From assembly GCA_023079485.1 (NCBI GenBank), contig CM041085.1, positions 34,581,121 through 34,645,120 on the forward strand: a DNA stretch of 64,000 nt. Reading direction: 5' to 3'. This stretch comes from Archilochus colubris. Its lineage: Eukaryota > Chordata > Aves > Apodiformes > Trochilidae. Both the position numbers and the translations under genes were made by a program. Numbering within the stretch: the first letter of the stretch is position 1; every line of letters starts with the position of its first letter. Shown here piece by piece: positions 38,640 through 51,047 of this stretch. The notes under the pieces are model-generated. The model worked only from the letters and a program-made list of their open reading frames with translations. It did no database searches and was not told the DNA's origin.

Positions 38640-39148
38640 AGGAGAGAAAGTTTGCCCCCCAGTTCAGGAAGGATATTGAGGTGCTGGAGCAGGTCCAAAG
38701 GAGGGCAACCAGGCTGGTGAAGGGACTCGAGCACAGACCCTATGAGGAGAGGCTGAGAGAGCTGGGACTGTTCAGCCTGGAGAAGAGGAGGCTCAGGGGA
38801 GACCTCATCGCTGTCTTCAACTACCTGAAAGGAGGTTGTAACCGGGTGGACGTTGGTCTCTTTTGCCAGACGACTTTCAACAAGACAAGAGGGCATGGTC
38901 TTAAGTTGTGCCAGGGGAGGTTTAGGTTAGATATTAGAAAGAATTTCTTTACGGAGAGGGTGATCAGACATTGGAATGGGCTGCCCAGGGAAGTAGTGGA
39001 TTCTCCATCCCTGGAGCTATTTAAAAAGAGACTGGATGTGGCACTAAGTGCCATGGTCTGGCAACCGCAACGGTGGTAAAAGGGTTGGACTTGATGATCT
39101 CTGAGGTCCCTTCCAACCCAGCCAATTCTGTGATTCTATGATTCTATG
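38640..39148 (+). mobile_element. CR1 LINE 3' fragment with 132-codon open end
   Basis: This is the 3' end of the CR1 reverse-transcriptase ORF (ORF2), open from about 38681 to the stop at 39079. It carries [40 protein letters not shown], and [18 protein letters not shown]. The 3' UTR ends with GGTCCCTTCCAACCCAGCC and two to three ATTCTATG units. The RT catalytic core is missing, so it is 5'-truncated and cannot move on its own. The intact frame suggests a fairly young insertion. Confidence 0.97.
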
Positions 39149-42100
39149 AAAGCATCCAGCCTTGTCCATCCCACGCACAGACAGCAATCCCTGAGTCCTA
39201 CTTATACTAAATGTTCTTTTTATACAAATTTCATCTCAGGCCAAGGGTTCAGGCGGTGACCTTCGAGACACCACCCTGGCCCCAGCAGTAATTGCTTGGA
39301 GATAACTTTATGCAACAATAAATTTCTTAACCTTTATCTGTTAAACGGTACTGAAATAAGAGCACACAGCCCATTTGGTCATAGTTGTTCTAATCCAGTG
39401 TTATGGATCAGACATTTACAGACTGTCATCATGCCAGATGGGGCCCTCAGGGGCTCTTTCCATTCCTAATGAAAAAATACAAAACACTCTTTGAGATATT
39501 CAAGCTTTTTCCAAATACATAAGAATCTGATCTGTTCTTAGAAAGCAGCAAGAGCAGCAGCAGGTTTCTGGCCTCCCTTGCTTGTGTCCCAAGTGAAGTA
39601 CATCAAAATCCTGGCTCTTAGGGAAACTGCAATTGAAATGCCCCAGAGGATTTGTGAAGAATGAAAGTTTGATGTGCTGGGGATGCAGGACACGATGAAC
39701 AGTCGGGACCTCATGAAGCTTCAGAGAAGTGTTGACACATGCCTGATACAGAGATCACTGGCATGCAGCAGACTTCTCACTCCATGACACTCTGAGCTAT
39801 GAGCATCACATGTGAAAAATCTAACATAAATTGAAGATCAATGTATTTGTTCATAATTTAGACGTCTACATACAGAAATCCCAAATTCACCTGTTTCCTA
39901 AACTCATTTTTTATCAAAAGTTTCACTAGCTTCTGGAAATTTTCACCTGAATATGGGCCTCACTTGGATTAGTTCTCAAATGAAATTAAGTTTATTAATC
40001 ATTTATTGTAAATGGGATCCACAAAAAGCTTGAAACTCAAAACCCAGTTTAGAGAATAGAGGTGGCATGCCACATTTGAAGAAAAAAAAAATCACCTGGC
40101 TCTCCACAAACAAAAACATCTTGCAAAGGAAGTATAACAAAAAAATTAATCATTTTAAATGCAGAATATGTGAGAAATATTCATTTCAGGGCAATTTTCT
40201 CATTGTTTTCTACATAATGGCATTTTTTCCAAAACATCATGATTATTTGCCAGCCTTATCAAGCACCACTTCCATTCTGTATTATGTTGTGATACTTCAT
40301 CCCACTAAAAAGAACACAAGAAACTTTTGCAGTCAATTTTGTCAGCAGTTTTTACTCCCTTGAATGAAGCACAATATTGCTCAATATTGTGGAATGTCCT
40401 ATTAAACAAAGCATCCCTTTGGTTAATGGAAATGTTGAATATAATTTTTATTTGGTCTCACTAAAAAACACAAGTACAGATAAAGGTATATGACAAGACA
40501 GGACATAGTCCACAGGAGGGTTATAGAGAAGCATTAGGTCTGCCTAGGTTTCTACGAGAGCCGTGTAAGGCTGGACTTCAAGAATGAAATGAAAGCAGGT
40601 CATTTCAGTGTGACAGCTCTTTTTCCAGGTATTTGAGCAGAATTTCCAGGTATTTTCTTGCGGAAAAAGTTGAAAAACACTTTTTGTTCAAAAACTGATT
40701 CTTTAATTTGCACAGCATTAGTTGCATAGTTTTAGAGAGCACGAGAAGCAGACAAGGGTTACCATGGCCTGTTCCCTTCTCTCTTGCCACGTGGCAAAGA
40801 AAGTAACACATAATGGATTATTTTGCTCCTATGGAAATAAATAGCATCTCCTGCTGGAAGTGCTCCTCCCTGCCTATGTAGATCATGTCTTAGCAGACAG
40901 CTGCCTGCCAGATTCATCCAGCTGCCTGTTCCACTACAACGATCTGAGGTGTGCGACCGCTGACAATCAGAAAAGGTGGTTGTTTGAATCTGGACTGTCT
41001 ATACATCAGATATTAAATCCCACAAGCAGCTACAGGGTCTTTCCATGAGCATTTTCTTTGGTGAGAAGGAGCAACTACCTGTAGGAGACCAGAGGATCCA
41101 TACATGAATTAATGCTGGTTATTTTAATATTAGTTCAAGCTGAAAGTGAAGGTTATTCTGGCAATCGGATATCAGTTGGTCTAGGTGGTCCCCATCTTCT
41201 TTATGACATATTTTTCTTAAAGATTAATGTTAACAAGGCTGGGACATGGTTGATAATCCCTGACTACAAGCTGAGAACTTGACAGGTAAGGTCAATAGAG
41301 ATGATGGGTTGTTTTGAGTGGATGGTGGTGATACCAGTTTCTATGGGCAGCTTTAACCTTCACCAAAAAAATACTTCACCAACAGATAACTAAATAACTG
41401 GCTTTCTGTAAGCACATTGTCTTTGTTTGTTGTTTCACAGTTACATGCTTTTTCTAATTCCTTTTTTTTTTCCAGAAAAATTTTACAAGTTTCTGATCAT
41501 TGTCAAGAACAGCATGTAAATTAGTAAAAAAGACTAAACAGAGGCTCTCTCCTCAATTTGCCTCTTCCATTGCATTTGATTTCTGGTCAAGGAGAAGGAT
41601 AAAACATGATCAATTACCCAAGAGAAGCTGAGGTTGTGTTGCTTTAAAAAAGAATGTGATTATCCCAATTTTAAGCTTATACTCTTTTTTTTTCCTTTGC
41701 TTTTCCCTGAAAAAAACATTAAAAAATGGTCCTGTGACTTTCCAATAATTTTCTCCTTTTTATCTGAGATTTTTTCTTTCTTCTTTTGTCATTTATTTTT
41801 CATGGTGTTGACTCCTACTTGGTGCTATATTTAATTTTGTGCTCATTAACACAACCCAAATGTCACTGCTAACTGCCACCACCACAGTCATTCTGACTTA
41901 GGATGAACAAATTCATTGTGAATTCCTTTGAAAAAAACCTAAAACACTAAAGTTTAAGTATCTACAGAAGATGAAGTCTAAATTTGATCATGACGAAGAT
42001 CAGTAAATCAGAGTTCTTGTTTAGCTGCCATTACATGCTCTCTGACTCAGACAACAAATTTATTTCATTCCTGTTCCCCTTTCAAGCCAATAGAAAATAG

Positions 42101-45100
42101 TTCCATGGAGCTGGAAACTGCTTTGGGCAAGACTGAGAGGAAAAAAAAATAGCTTATTTACTGAATACAGGGTGTTGACTGATTCAGAAACTCTTGTCAA
42201 TTCATCCAAAGTCACCAAAAGCTTGGAGCCAGACAGAACGAGGATGTGGGGCTCAGTTAGTGGAATAAGACCATGGTATGGGCAGATGGCTCCCTTTGAG
42301 CGCTCAGGACCCTGCCCACAGTATTTTTTTGGAAATCCAGACTCCCTTCTAAGTGAGCATCTTGGGCACAGAGCTGGAGGTGGTCACCTCTACCTGACTG
42401 CCCCAGCTACCAGGCATAATTTTAGCTGCAGGAGCTCAGAATTCATCACCTCCAAAATGCTCCCAGTGTGCAAGGCAGGGCAATCTGAGAGGTAAATTTT
42501 CAGGTCCACTTCAGCACACAGAAGGAACTAAATGCTACTTTCCTGCACCTCTGCAGAGTGTCCTAATTGCTACCCAGAGAATAAAGGCAAAGGTGCAGCA
42601 CTTGCCTCCTCCCCTCTTTGCATGAACAGTTCTGCTAGCTCACCCTTTTTCATTTGCTTAGAAGTAAATCCAGGGGGCAAGGGTTGAAGGTCTCATTTCC
42701 CTGGGGTGGTGGCAGGGAGGAAAACAGGACATTTTTCCTGAATTTCATTTCAGAGGCTGACAGGAAACCTTCATTTTTTATAGCATTCTAGCACTTCACC
42801 TCTACAATACATCTGGGTAATTGCAAGTGCAGTTCCAGCCCAAACAAGACCTTTTTAAGACCAAGGCTTCAGTGATGAAGCAATATGAGAACCATATGCA
42901 TATACTTCCACTTAGATTAACCTGGCAAGACTTATGTGTAAACAAGGTCTAATGGTGGACACTTTCTGTCTTTCCAACACATTGTCAGCTCATGCTCTGT
43001 CACGAGGGGCAAGTTCCTCTCCAACACTCAGTCATAGCAGGGAATCAAAGCATGGAAACCACATGAGCAGTGATTACACAGCCTCTCCAGTCTGGCAGCC
43101 AGATGTTAGATTGCAAGAGTGAACATAACCAGATGGGTTTTTCTGCCATTTTTTCTTCAAACACCCAGAAGAAGTTAAAAAATTGACACACACACACAGA
43201 TAAGCTCATGATCACATTTGCATATTTAGCCATATACATGTACTGGCAAAACCATAATCCCTAAGGATCCCTAATTGGAGAGCACACCTAGGATGTCAGG
43301 TCCAGATCAGATTCAGCAAGAAGCTCCAAGTGAGCAGCAGCCAGACCAGGACTTCTCCATGTTGCTGCCTTGACAGTGGGACCAGTCCAGGGGTGCAGCT
43401 CTCTAACACTGGCTCCAAGCATGCTCCTGGGTGCAGATGGTGACAGATTTTCAGCTGGTCATAGACAGCTTTATTCTTTCTCACCCATGTAAAACTGGCC
43501 TACAGTGAGCTCTTTGAGATGTACAGTGTTGTGACACACCAGCTGATGATGCAAAAGAAAAGAGTTTTGATGGGGTAGTCCGAAATCCTGACATGAGCAA
43601 GATCCTTGGATACTTCTCCGAGGCCACAGAAGCACACTTCTTTCTAATAAAGCTGATATTAGATCTTACTGGACAGAAGACTGGGCAGATCTGCCCCAAA
43701 ATCAGCTTTTACTTTCTAGGACAAATTTCAGGGCTGAACCCTCATCATCCAGCCCACACTGTATCCTTCCCACAGTGTCTATGCCAGACAGCCATATCTA
43801 GAAGAAAAATATTTAGTTCCATTTAGTATCTTGTGCTTTCTCCCATGCTAAACACAGGTTTGACAGTAACATACAATGTGTGTTGCACAGTCCCACACCA
43901 GCTGGAGAGAATGTATTTAGGACAGCAATGAGTCTCAGCAAATGAACAACAGACACTTAAGTGCTACGAGTTACATTTAAGATAAGACAAAATCCAGGAA
44001 CAACTCCAATTCCCAGCTAGATAATACAGAAAAGCATCAGTCCTGGCTCTGAACTGCTTTTAACTGACCTGGATCTCATGAAGGCAAGGGAGAAACTCCC
44101 ATGAGAGCTCTTGACTCTCAGACAGGCTAATTGCAGTCCATTATTCTCATTTTATTTAGTTAGGCAAAAAAGCACTAAGCCCTACACTTAAGCTCTCAGA
44201 AATATTTCTCCATCCCTAAAAAATCCAGGTGCGAGTTTTAGTTTTGCAATCCTTACTCTTTCAAGAGGAAAAATAAATAAGCAGAAATACATGAGCACTT
44301 CTTCCCTGTAAACAGCAGCACAGCTTATTGAAATTAAAACCAAGGCATTTTGGTATGGCTTGAAATCTTAACTAGAGGTGGGGAGCCCAGATGGAGAACA
44401 GGGTACATTGAGTATGAGACAAGTTTCTCTCAGCATCCTGGGAAACAAGATCAAACACTCAGAGGACCCAAAAGCTGAGTTGCTCTCCATAAACAGGGCG
44501 GTCTGGGCAGGTTTGTGTGCACTTCTTATGGGAGTGGGAAGTTGAAGACAATCTGATGAAGCATCCTTTGAAAGATTATGTTCCCCTTCCTCCCCACTCT
44601 CCTACTCAACAGAATTCTGCCTGAGGCCTGAGAGTGGCTAGAAACATCTGAGTGAAACATTCAGTCAGAAGACACATACATAGAGAGGCAGAACTTTCCG
44701 AAACACTTCCTTAGTGTGCCCAAAATGCTGTTTGAAACAGCCCTGAAATGACCTTTGGAGAAGCCTGAGGCTCAAAGCCCATGACAGCTGTCCAGACAGA
44801 GAACATCAGATTTCCCCAGCAGCTGTAAGGCCTTGGGAGCTTCTGGATTCCTGGAAATACTGACAAGTTTTCAGTCCTGGCCAGTTCTGACCACAGCCAA
44901 ATTTCAAAATTCCTACAGTCTGGAAGCCCTTGTTTTCAGCTATTTCAGGACCAAATTTCTAGAGGCATAACAGAGGATGCAATATTGCCCACTCCTGCCA
45001 GTGTCAAATATTGAAATGGTCTGATTCAGCCCTTCTTGGAATTGTGGCATTACTTTCAAATTATGACAAGTCAATTGACACACTCTTTCTCCTTATCTCT

Positions 45101-48100
45101 TGGCTTGTGGACCTCTGACATGCCCTGATCTTTGTAGTGAATGTGAAAATCTCTAACCTTCTCTAAAAAAAATAAGGAAAACCTGAAATTCCTGTGAAGC
45201 AGTCTTTTTATACTGCCTGTGTTGCAAATCTCATTAATAAAAATAGCTGGATTACCATGCTTCTTGGGTCTAGATCTGACTTCCTACAGCTAGAGCTCTA
45301 TTGCCAGCAGCATAAAGGACAAGCCCTTAAAATGCAAACATTATAAAGCAGCAGGTGGAAAGGAACCCAGGTACAAGGAACTAAAGCACTGCAGAGCTCA
45401 TTCTGGAGGAGGTGGCCCTCAATACAGGACCTCAGCAGAAGTAGGGAGAAGCCAAGGAAGTTCAGACATAGTTCCTCCATAGAAAAAAGGTGAAAACAAG
45501 AATGGGCTAGGGAATTGTAACCCAGCTGACAGACCTGGACTTTCCAAAGCTTTTATCTTCCTGAGCAGGGAAAAACTCCCTTAGAGGAAATCAGGTTGTA
45601 GAAGCCCCCAACCTATTAGAAAAAACCTTGTGCAGTAACCAGGAAATGTTGCATGTTTCCTCAGAGTTTTGTGGAAATTAGAAACTTCAGAAAACTGTAA
45701 TTTCTTCTGCAACTTTATGTGCAACATTAGCCAACAACTATGGGACTGACAGTCATTTCACATTGCCTTCATGCTAAGACTTCCCAAATGCTACGCTATC
45801 AGGAGCTCTCTGCATTCCAGGGAATCGCCATCAGCCCAGGGGGATGCTTAAACACACCACAGTGGGACATGTCTGTCAGAGAGCTGCTTCAGTGGTGTCA
45901 CGAGGTTCTGTGGGTCCACCACCAGCTCTGGCAGGTCGAGGCAGCATTACCTCTGTGCTAATTTGTCCACCTACCTCTTCACATGAGCAGATCCAGTGAA
46001 AAGCTGGAGTTTCAGTGGAGCAGCAAAAACCCTGGGACGCCCCAGGTATAAACCTTTGTGCCTCAGGTAGCCTGCTAAGTACTCCCTCTTAGTCTTGGCT
46101 TGGCTTGGCTTAGTTACACAGACTTTGTACCCTGTGGTCATATATCTAGGCTTAAAAGACCATTCAAAACGCCATGGACACTGTATGTCCCTACACAGGC
46201 AGCTGGCTGAGGCAGCCAGGCAGGAATCCTAGATCTTGGCTTTTAATTAAGGTACAATTTAATTGTACCTTCCTCCAGACTCTACCTGCCCTGGTTTTAG
46301 TTATAGCAAGACCTATAAGTGAGTGGATATATTAAAATAAGGTGTTTTCTTTACAGCAGGGTTGCCTCCATCCCACATACTGACAGGCAGCTTCAGTGGC
46401 AGTGCCGACTGATCATTTATAAAGTGGAAGTAACAGCCCAAGCAGTTCCAGTGAGAGCACATCAACTGCTTCTTAACCAATTTCTTGGAATTCAACTAGG
46501 AAGCCGTACAGAGAGCAGGGTAAGGCAGATCCACACTCCCACCTAGTGGGAAACGCACAGCTCTGGTTCTCTGGGACAGGAGAGTATTCAGCTCCGCAGT
46601 CACAGTTACCATGGACTCGCAGAGAAGCTCCACTTTGTCAATCAAAGGAGTTAAAACAGCTGTGATGAAATATGAGGGCATTACTTTAGTAAGCAGAAAG
46701 TGCTTTAAGGGGAAGGCAAGTTAAGCTTACTAACTTACCAATATTTTACCCACCTGACACCAGACAACTGTAAACAACTCTTTTGCTTCATACTTGTGCA
46801 ATGATTAACTTCTGCAAAGTCAATGCAATAGGCATATCAAATGCTAGCAGAATGGCAGAGCATAGCATTTTAAACCTATCTTGCTACACTAGAAAGAACT
46901 AAATTTTTGCATGAAAAACAAAGGCAAGTAAGTCTTCTGCAAATGAAGATGTTTTAATATGCCTTTAAGAGCCTACCAGCTCACAAGCTGAGTCACAGAC
47001 TGTCTTTTCTGGAGACAGTTTGGGGTTTACTACTGCTTCTTAGTATGTGCTCTAGATAAAGGTGGAATAAATAATTGTGAGGTGGAAGGAAAAAGCTGGA
47101 GGAAAAAAGTGTTTTCTCGTTTTTCCACTTCTGACTGCTCAGTACAGACACCTACAGCTCCCTACCATTCCCAGAGCAGGATAGAGGTGCCAGCCCCTGG
47201 GCTCACCAGGACCAGTCACCAGCATCAGCCCAGTGACACCACAGAGGACCAGCAGGGAAGCTGCAAGAGCTCACTTGGCCAGCCTGAAGTTACTTTAATC
47301 TTTTCTGGTTCAGAACGAGACACAACTGCTTTGCAATTTGTATTACCCTTCAAATATCTTTTACAGATCAGCAAAAAAATTACAAATGTGACTTGCATTT
47401 CACAGTGGCATATGGCTTTTTAAGACTTGATTGCATCTGTTTCTAAAAAGAAGTTCAGCCATGGATATCTGTAGTCTTCAAACAAAAGCCTGTAAGTACA
47501 ACAGCTTTTTCACCCTTAAGTATCTCTTATGGAATCACTCTGATGCCCTCTGCTATTCAGACTTGTGATACATCATCATTTCCAGAAGATTTGGGTTAGA
47601 TACTGCACTGTTCTCCCCTCTTGGAAGTAACTCTTAAGTTCTTGTCCTATAATATTGTGTCCTACACACAAATATCTGTGTGTACATACACAACATCTTC
47701 ACAGGCAACACAGTTAAGCAAGGACTGAAAAAAAAGGGACTTGGGGGGGGCATCAGGATGCAATTCTTCTGCAGCTCTTCTGTTTGGGCCAGGTCAATGA
47801 CCAATTCAGCTAGCACAGAAGTTAGAAAACTCACTGTTTGGTCATGCAGATCCAGTCAGCAAGTAATTTCATCTCATTGATCTGAGCTATCTTGCACAGA
47901 ATCTCAGTATCTCCACAGCTGGAGACAACTTCACACACACAGGTGCTATTTTTACTGTTAGGGTTAGAAGGTCTAGGCAGAACAAACTGTGTCAGTAGTG
48001 CAGTTCTTAAGTAACAGGTTTTTGGCTTGTCTGTTCAGACAGGGCATGTGAGATCAGCTGTAATCATTGACCTTCCTGTTTCGCAGTTCATGCAGGGAGA

Positions 48101-50544
48101 GGCACACCTGCCCATCGGTCACAACTTCTGAATAGCAGCAGCAGTTCCTAGTAACACAGATTAGTAAGAAGTTTATGCACTTCTACTGCCCAGCCAGATG
48201 ACAGCTTTTCAGACTTGCTGAATTACAGCCATGTCTTTCATTTCCTAGTGTCACAAGAACCACTAAGACTTTTCTCAGATCTCACAGAAGTTTGGAGTTA
48301 AAACAATTTAACTGGGCCCCTCCTTTAAACAAGCCACAAAAACAACTTTTGTCTATCCTTGATACTTGTTCACCAGAACAAGCATGAAATTATTTTAATT
48401 GCTTCAGTGTTCCTACTATTTGCCTTCAAGTAATTTTCATCTTTCTGTTCCACAAACACTCCTATTGGTATACAGCTTTGGACATTCTACATTCAGACTT
48501 AAAGACAGGACAAGCTGACCAGCTGATTCTAAGCAGGAGATGAGCAGAGCTTCATTTTAACCTGGTGCACAGAAGAAACTGAGCTTTAACAGCATGTGTT
48601 GGGTCTTGTACTACTGGTTTTAAAGCCTCAGCAAAGGCCAGCCTTGCCTGAGGAGCTCTCTATGGCTTCTTTCACTGCCTGGAGTTAATTCAGGCTTCCT
48701 CCATTGCTTAAGCATTCCCTTCCTGAGCAGCAGTCCATACACAGTCACCTCTCTGTTCATTAAGAGCATGCAGGAAGGTGCCTGACATATGCACTATGGC
48801 ATTCACAAAGCCCTGCCTCAGCATTCACTCACTGAGGAGGAATACTCCAGTAGGATATTTTGTTTTCTGCTGTATAGCATTTCATATCATATAGTCTTGA
48901 ACAAAGGAAAAAAAAAAGACACCACTGTTTTATGTTCATGCAGTCTCCATGGTAAACAGAACATGCCTCCTCTGTATTTTTAAAGTAAGAAGCAAAGGCT
49001 TCTCTTCATGTCTGAAGTGCCTGTTCCTCCTCTAGTAAAATGCCACTGCTTCACCCCCACTCCATCCACCTTATCTGCAGGATTTCAATAAACTGGAGTA
49101 TGACAACTAAGACCTAAGTATTTGCCTTCATTAATTCAGACACCAACCTAACTTGCCTAAAGTTTTATGTTTAGAGCTAGCTACATGTGACTGACAAGTC
49201 ACGGCAAACACTGCTCCTTTCTCCAGTAATTATCAACAATATTAATCAATTCTGCCTAATATTAAGTCCTTAAAAAGGACTTGCCTCAACAGTCTTTCAA
49301 CAAGAATACTGTGTGCTATATTCTGTGTTCATGTAAGCATTCTGAACTGCTCAGAAGGAAACACACACAGACAGAGGAAAACAAGTTTCCAACTAAACTG
49401 ATCAGTGCAGTAAATAATTAAAGCAAAGATTTAATTTCAAATTGAAAGCATAATTTTTTGCAGGAAACTTCTGTCAGGGAAAAATCTGTGTGATGCTAGT
49501 GTTTATTCATGGAGACTCTCTCTCTCTCTACTAAGAAAAGCTGAGCAGAGTTTGTGACAGAGACTTCATTCACCTGCTCTCCAGACTTAGAGATGTTTCT
49601 GCAGACAGTAAGAATACAGACCCTTCTGTAAACAAAACACTTTAAATGTGAAATAAGCCATGTTTGCACAACTCACTTTCATTTGCAGAGGTATCTCACC
49701 AGTCACAGCTTTGGTTAGTGACTAAATACTCTTCCTATGGTGGTGGTTACTCTCTCTCTGCATCTGCTAATGAAACACATTTATTTCTTTATAAGTACTT
49801 CTCCATTTGATCTTACTTGATATTTCAAAATAGCAGCCTGTCATTAGGGTAATGCAAGTCTATTCCTTGTTTCCCCGAGAATCCACCCTGAACTGAAAGC
49901 AGCATAGCAAGGAAGCTCTATCAAAACCCAAGTGCAAGGCACTGTGTATGTCCAGTAGCATCCACCCTGAAATACTTGCAACAGAATTAGCAAAAAACCC
50001 GAAATAACACCAACCATTTATTGTATTTTTCAAGACCTTTTGAGCATGCTCCTTCACACCAGATGCTCATTCATCACCTTTAACTGTAAACAACAACTGT
50101 TTCAGGAACACAGCTAGGCAGAGACAATTTACACTTGATATATGCACAAAATCAGCCTCTTAAGTTAAAGAATGTTTTAGGATACACTTAATAGCTAGTG
50201 CGGAATGAGTATCACATGCTGCCATTCAGTTCCTGTATGAAACAATTTAGCCTGACCCAGTACTGTAACCTCTTCCCCAAGGTAACTCTTCAAAAGCCAG
50301 TGCATCTGTGCAATACACAAAGATCTCACTTAAAAGAGATGTAGGAAAAATGTAGGGATGACTGAAGACAGTCAAGTCAGGTAGGCACAGGAATGCGTAT
50401 TTCCCCCCTCATCTATCTTTCCAATGTTAAAAAAGCTCCATACTCTGTAATACAGCAAGAGATTTTTCTTTTCTTTTCCAACCACTTTCAAATCAAGTAA
50501 CTGGACTAGCTATTACTAAAAATAAGTCTCTTATAGACAGTTAT
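39149..50544. other. Intergenic downstream of SOD2, nothing recognised
   Basis: About 11.4 kb without a recognised exon or CR1 end. Frames reach 113 codons (47082-47423 plus) with no domain. It holds a 23-bp palindrome at 46249-46271, a short TTGGC run near 46096-46112, a CA run near 43185-43198, and CT repeats near 49518-49530. Confidence 0.55.
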
Positions 50545-50901
50545 AGAAGATTCTCCTTTTGAGTTTTATTTGTTTATAGCAACATAAAATACATGTTTCC
50601 ACTTAGTTATTTTAGTGCAACAAGGAAATCCATCACCCAATAAGCTTCACCAAGGTGATCTATGTTTCTATATGCAACACAAAATATTATTTCAAGTGTC
50701 CCTCTGTTGCACAACATATTAAAGCTTCAAAGATCTATGTAAATATCTCTCACAGAATTAAGCAGACTCTTTGCTTGATTATGAAATACTTTTGTTGGAT
50801 GAGCTAAGTGTTTTCTGCAGTAGAACAATTCATTTGTAAGCCACAGGCACTACTACAAGTAGAAGTGGTGATATTTTAGTAGTCTGTGTAAGAATTCCAC
50901 T
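50545..50901 (-). promoter_or_regulatory. SOD2: SOD2 3' UTR with likely poly(A) signal
   Basis: Downstream of the stop, the first canonical AATAAA on the minus strand is at 50570-50565. A T-rich stretch follows it around 50530, as expected downstream of a cleavage site. This predicts a 3' UTR of about 340-360 nt. The exact cleavage point is inferred, and longer alternative 3' ends cannot be excluded. Confidence 0.55.
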
Positions 50902-51047
50902 CTACTTCTTGCAAGCTGCATATCGTGAAGATACATTCTCCCAGTTGATCACATTCCAGATGGCTTTCAAATAATCAGGTCGAACATTTTTATACTGAAG
51001 ATAATAAGCATGTTCCCATACATCGATTCCTAGCAAAGGAATAAGAC
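50902..51047 (-). CDS. SOD2: SOD2 coding exon 5 (last Mn ligands, stop)
   Basis: This exon codes for residues 177-224 and a TAG stop. It carries the DVWEHAYY signature with ligands D185 and H189, followed by the conserved [16 protein letters not shown] stretch. It ends in ACKK, as in other vertebrate SOD2 proteins. The acceptor is TTTTTTACAG. Confidence 0.97.
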
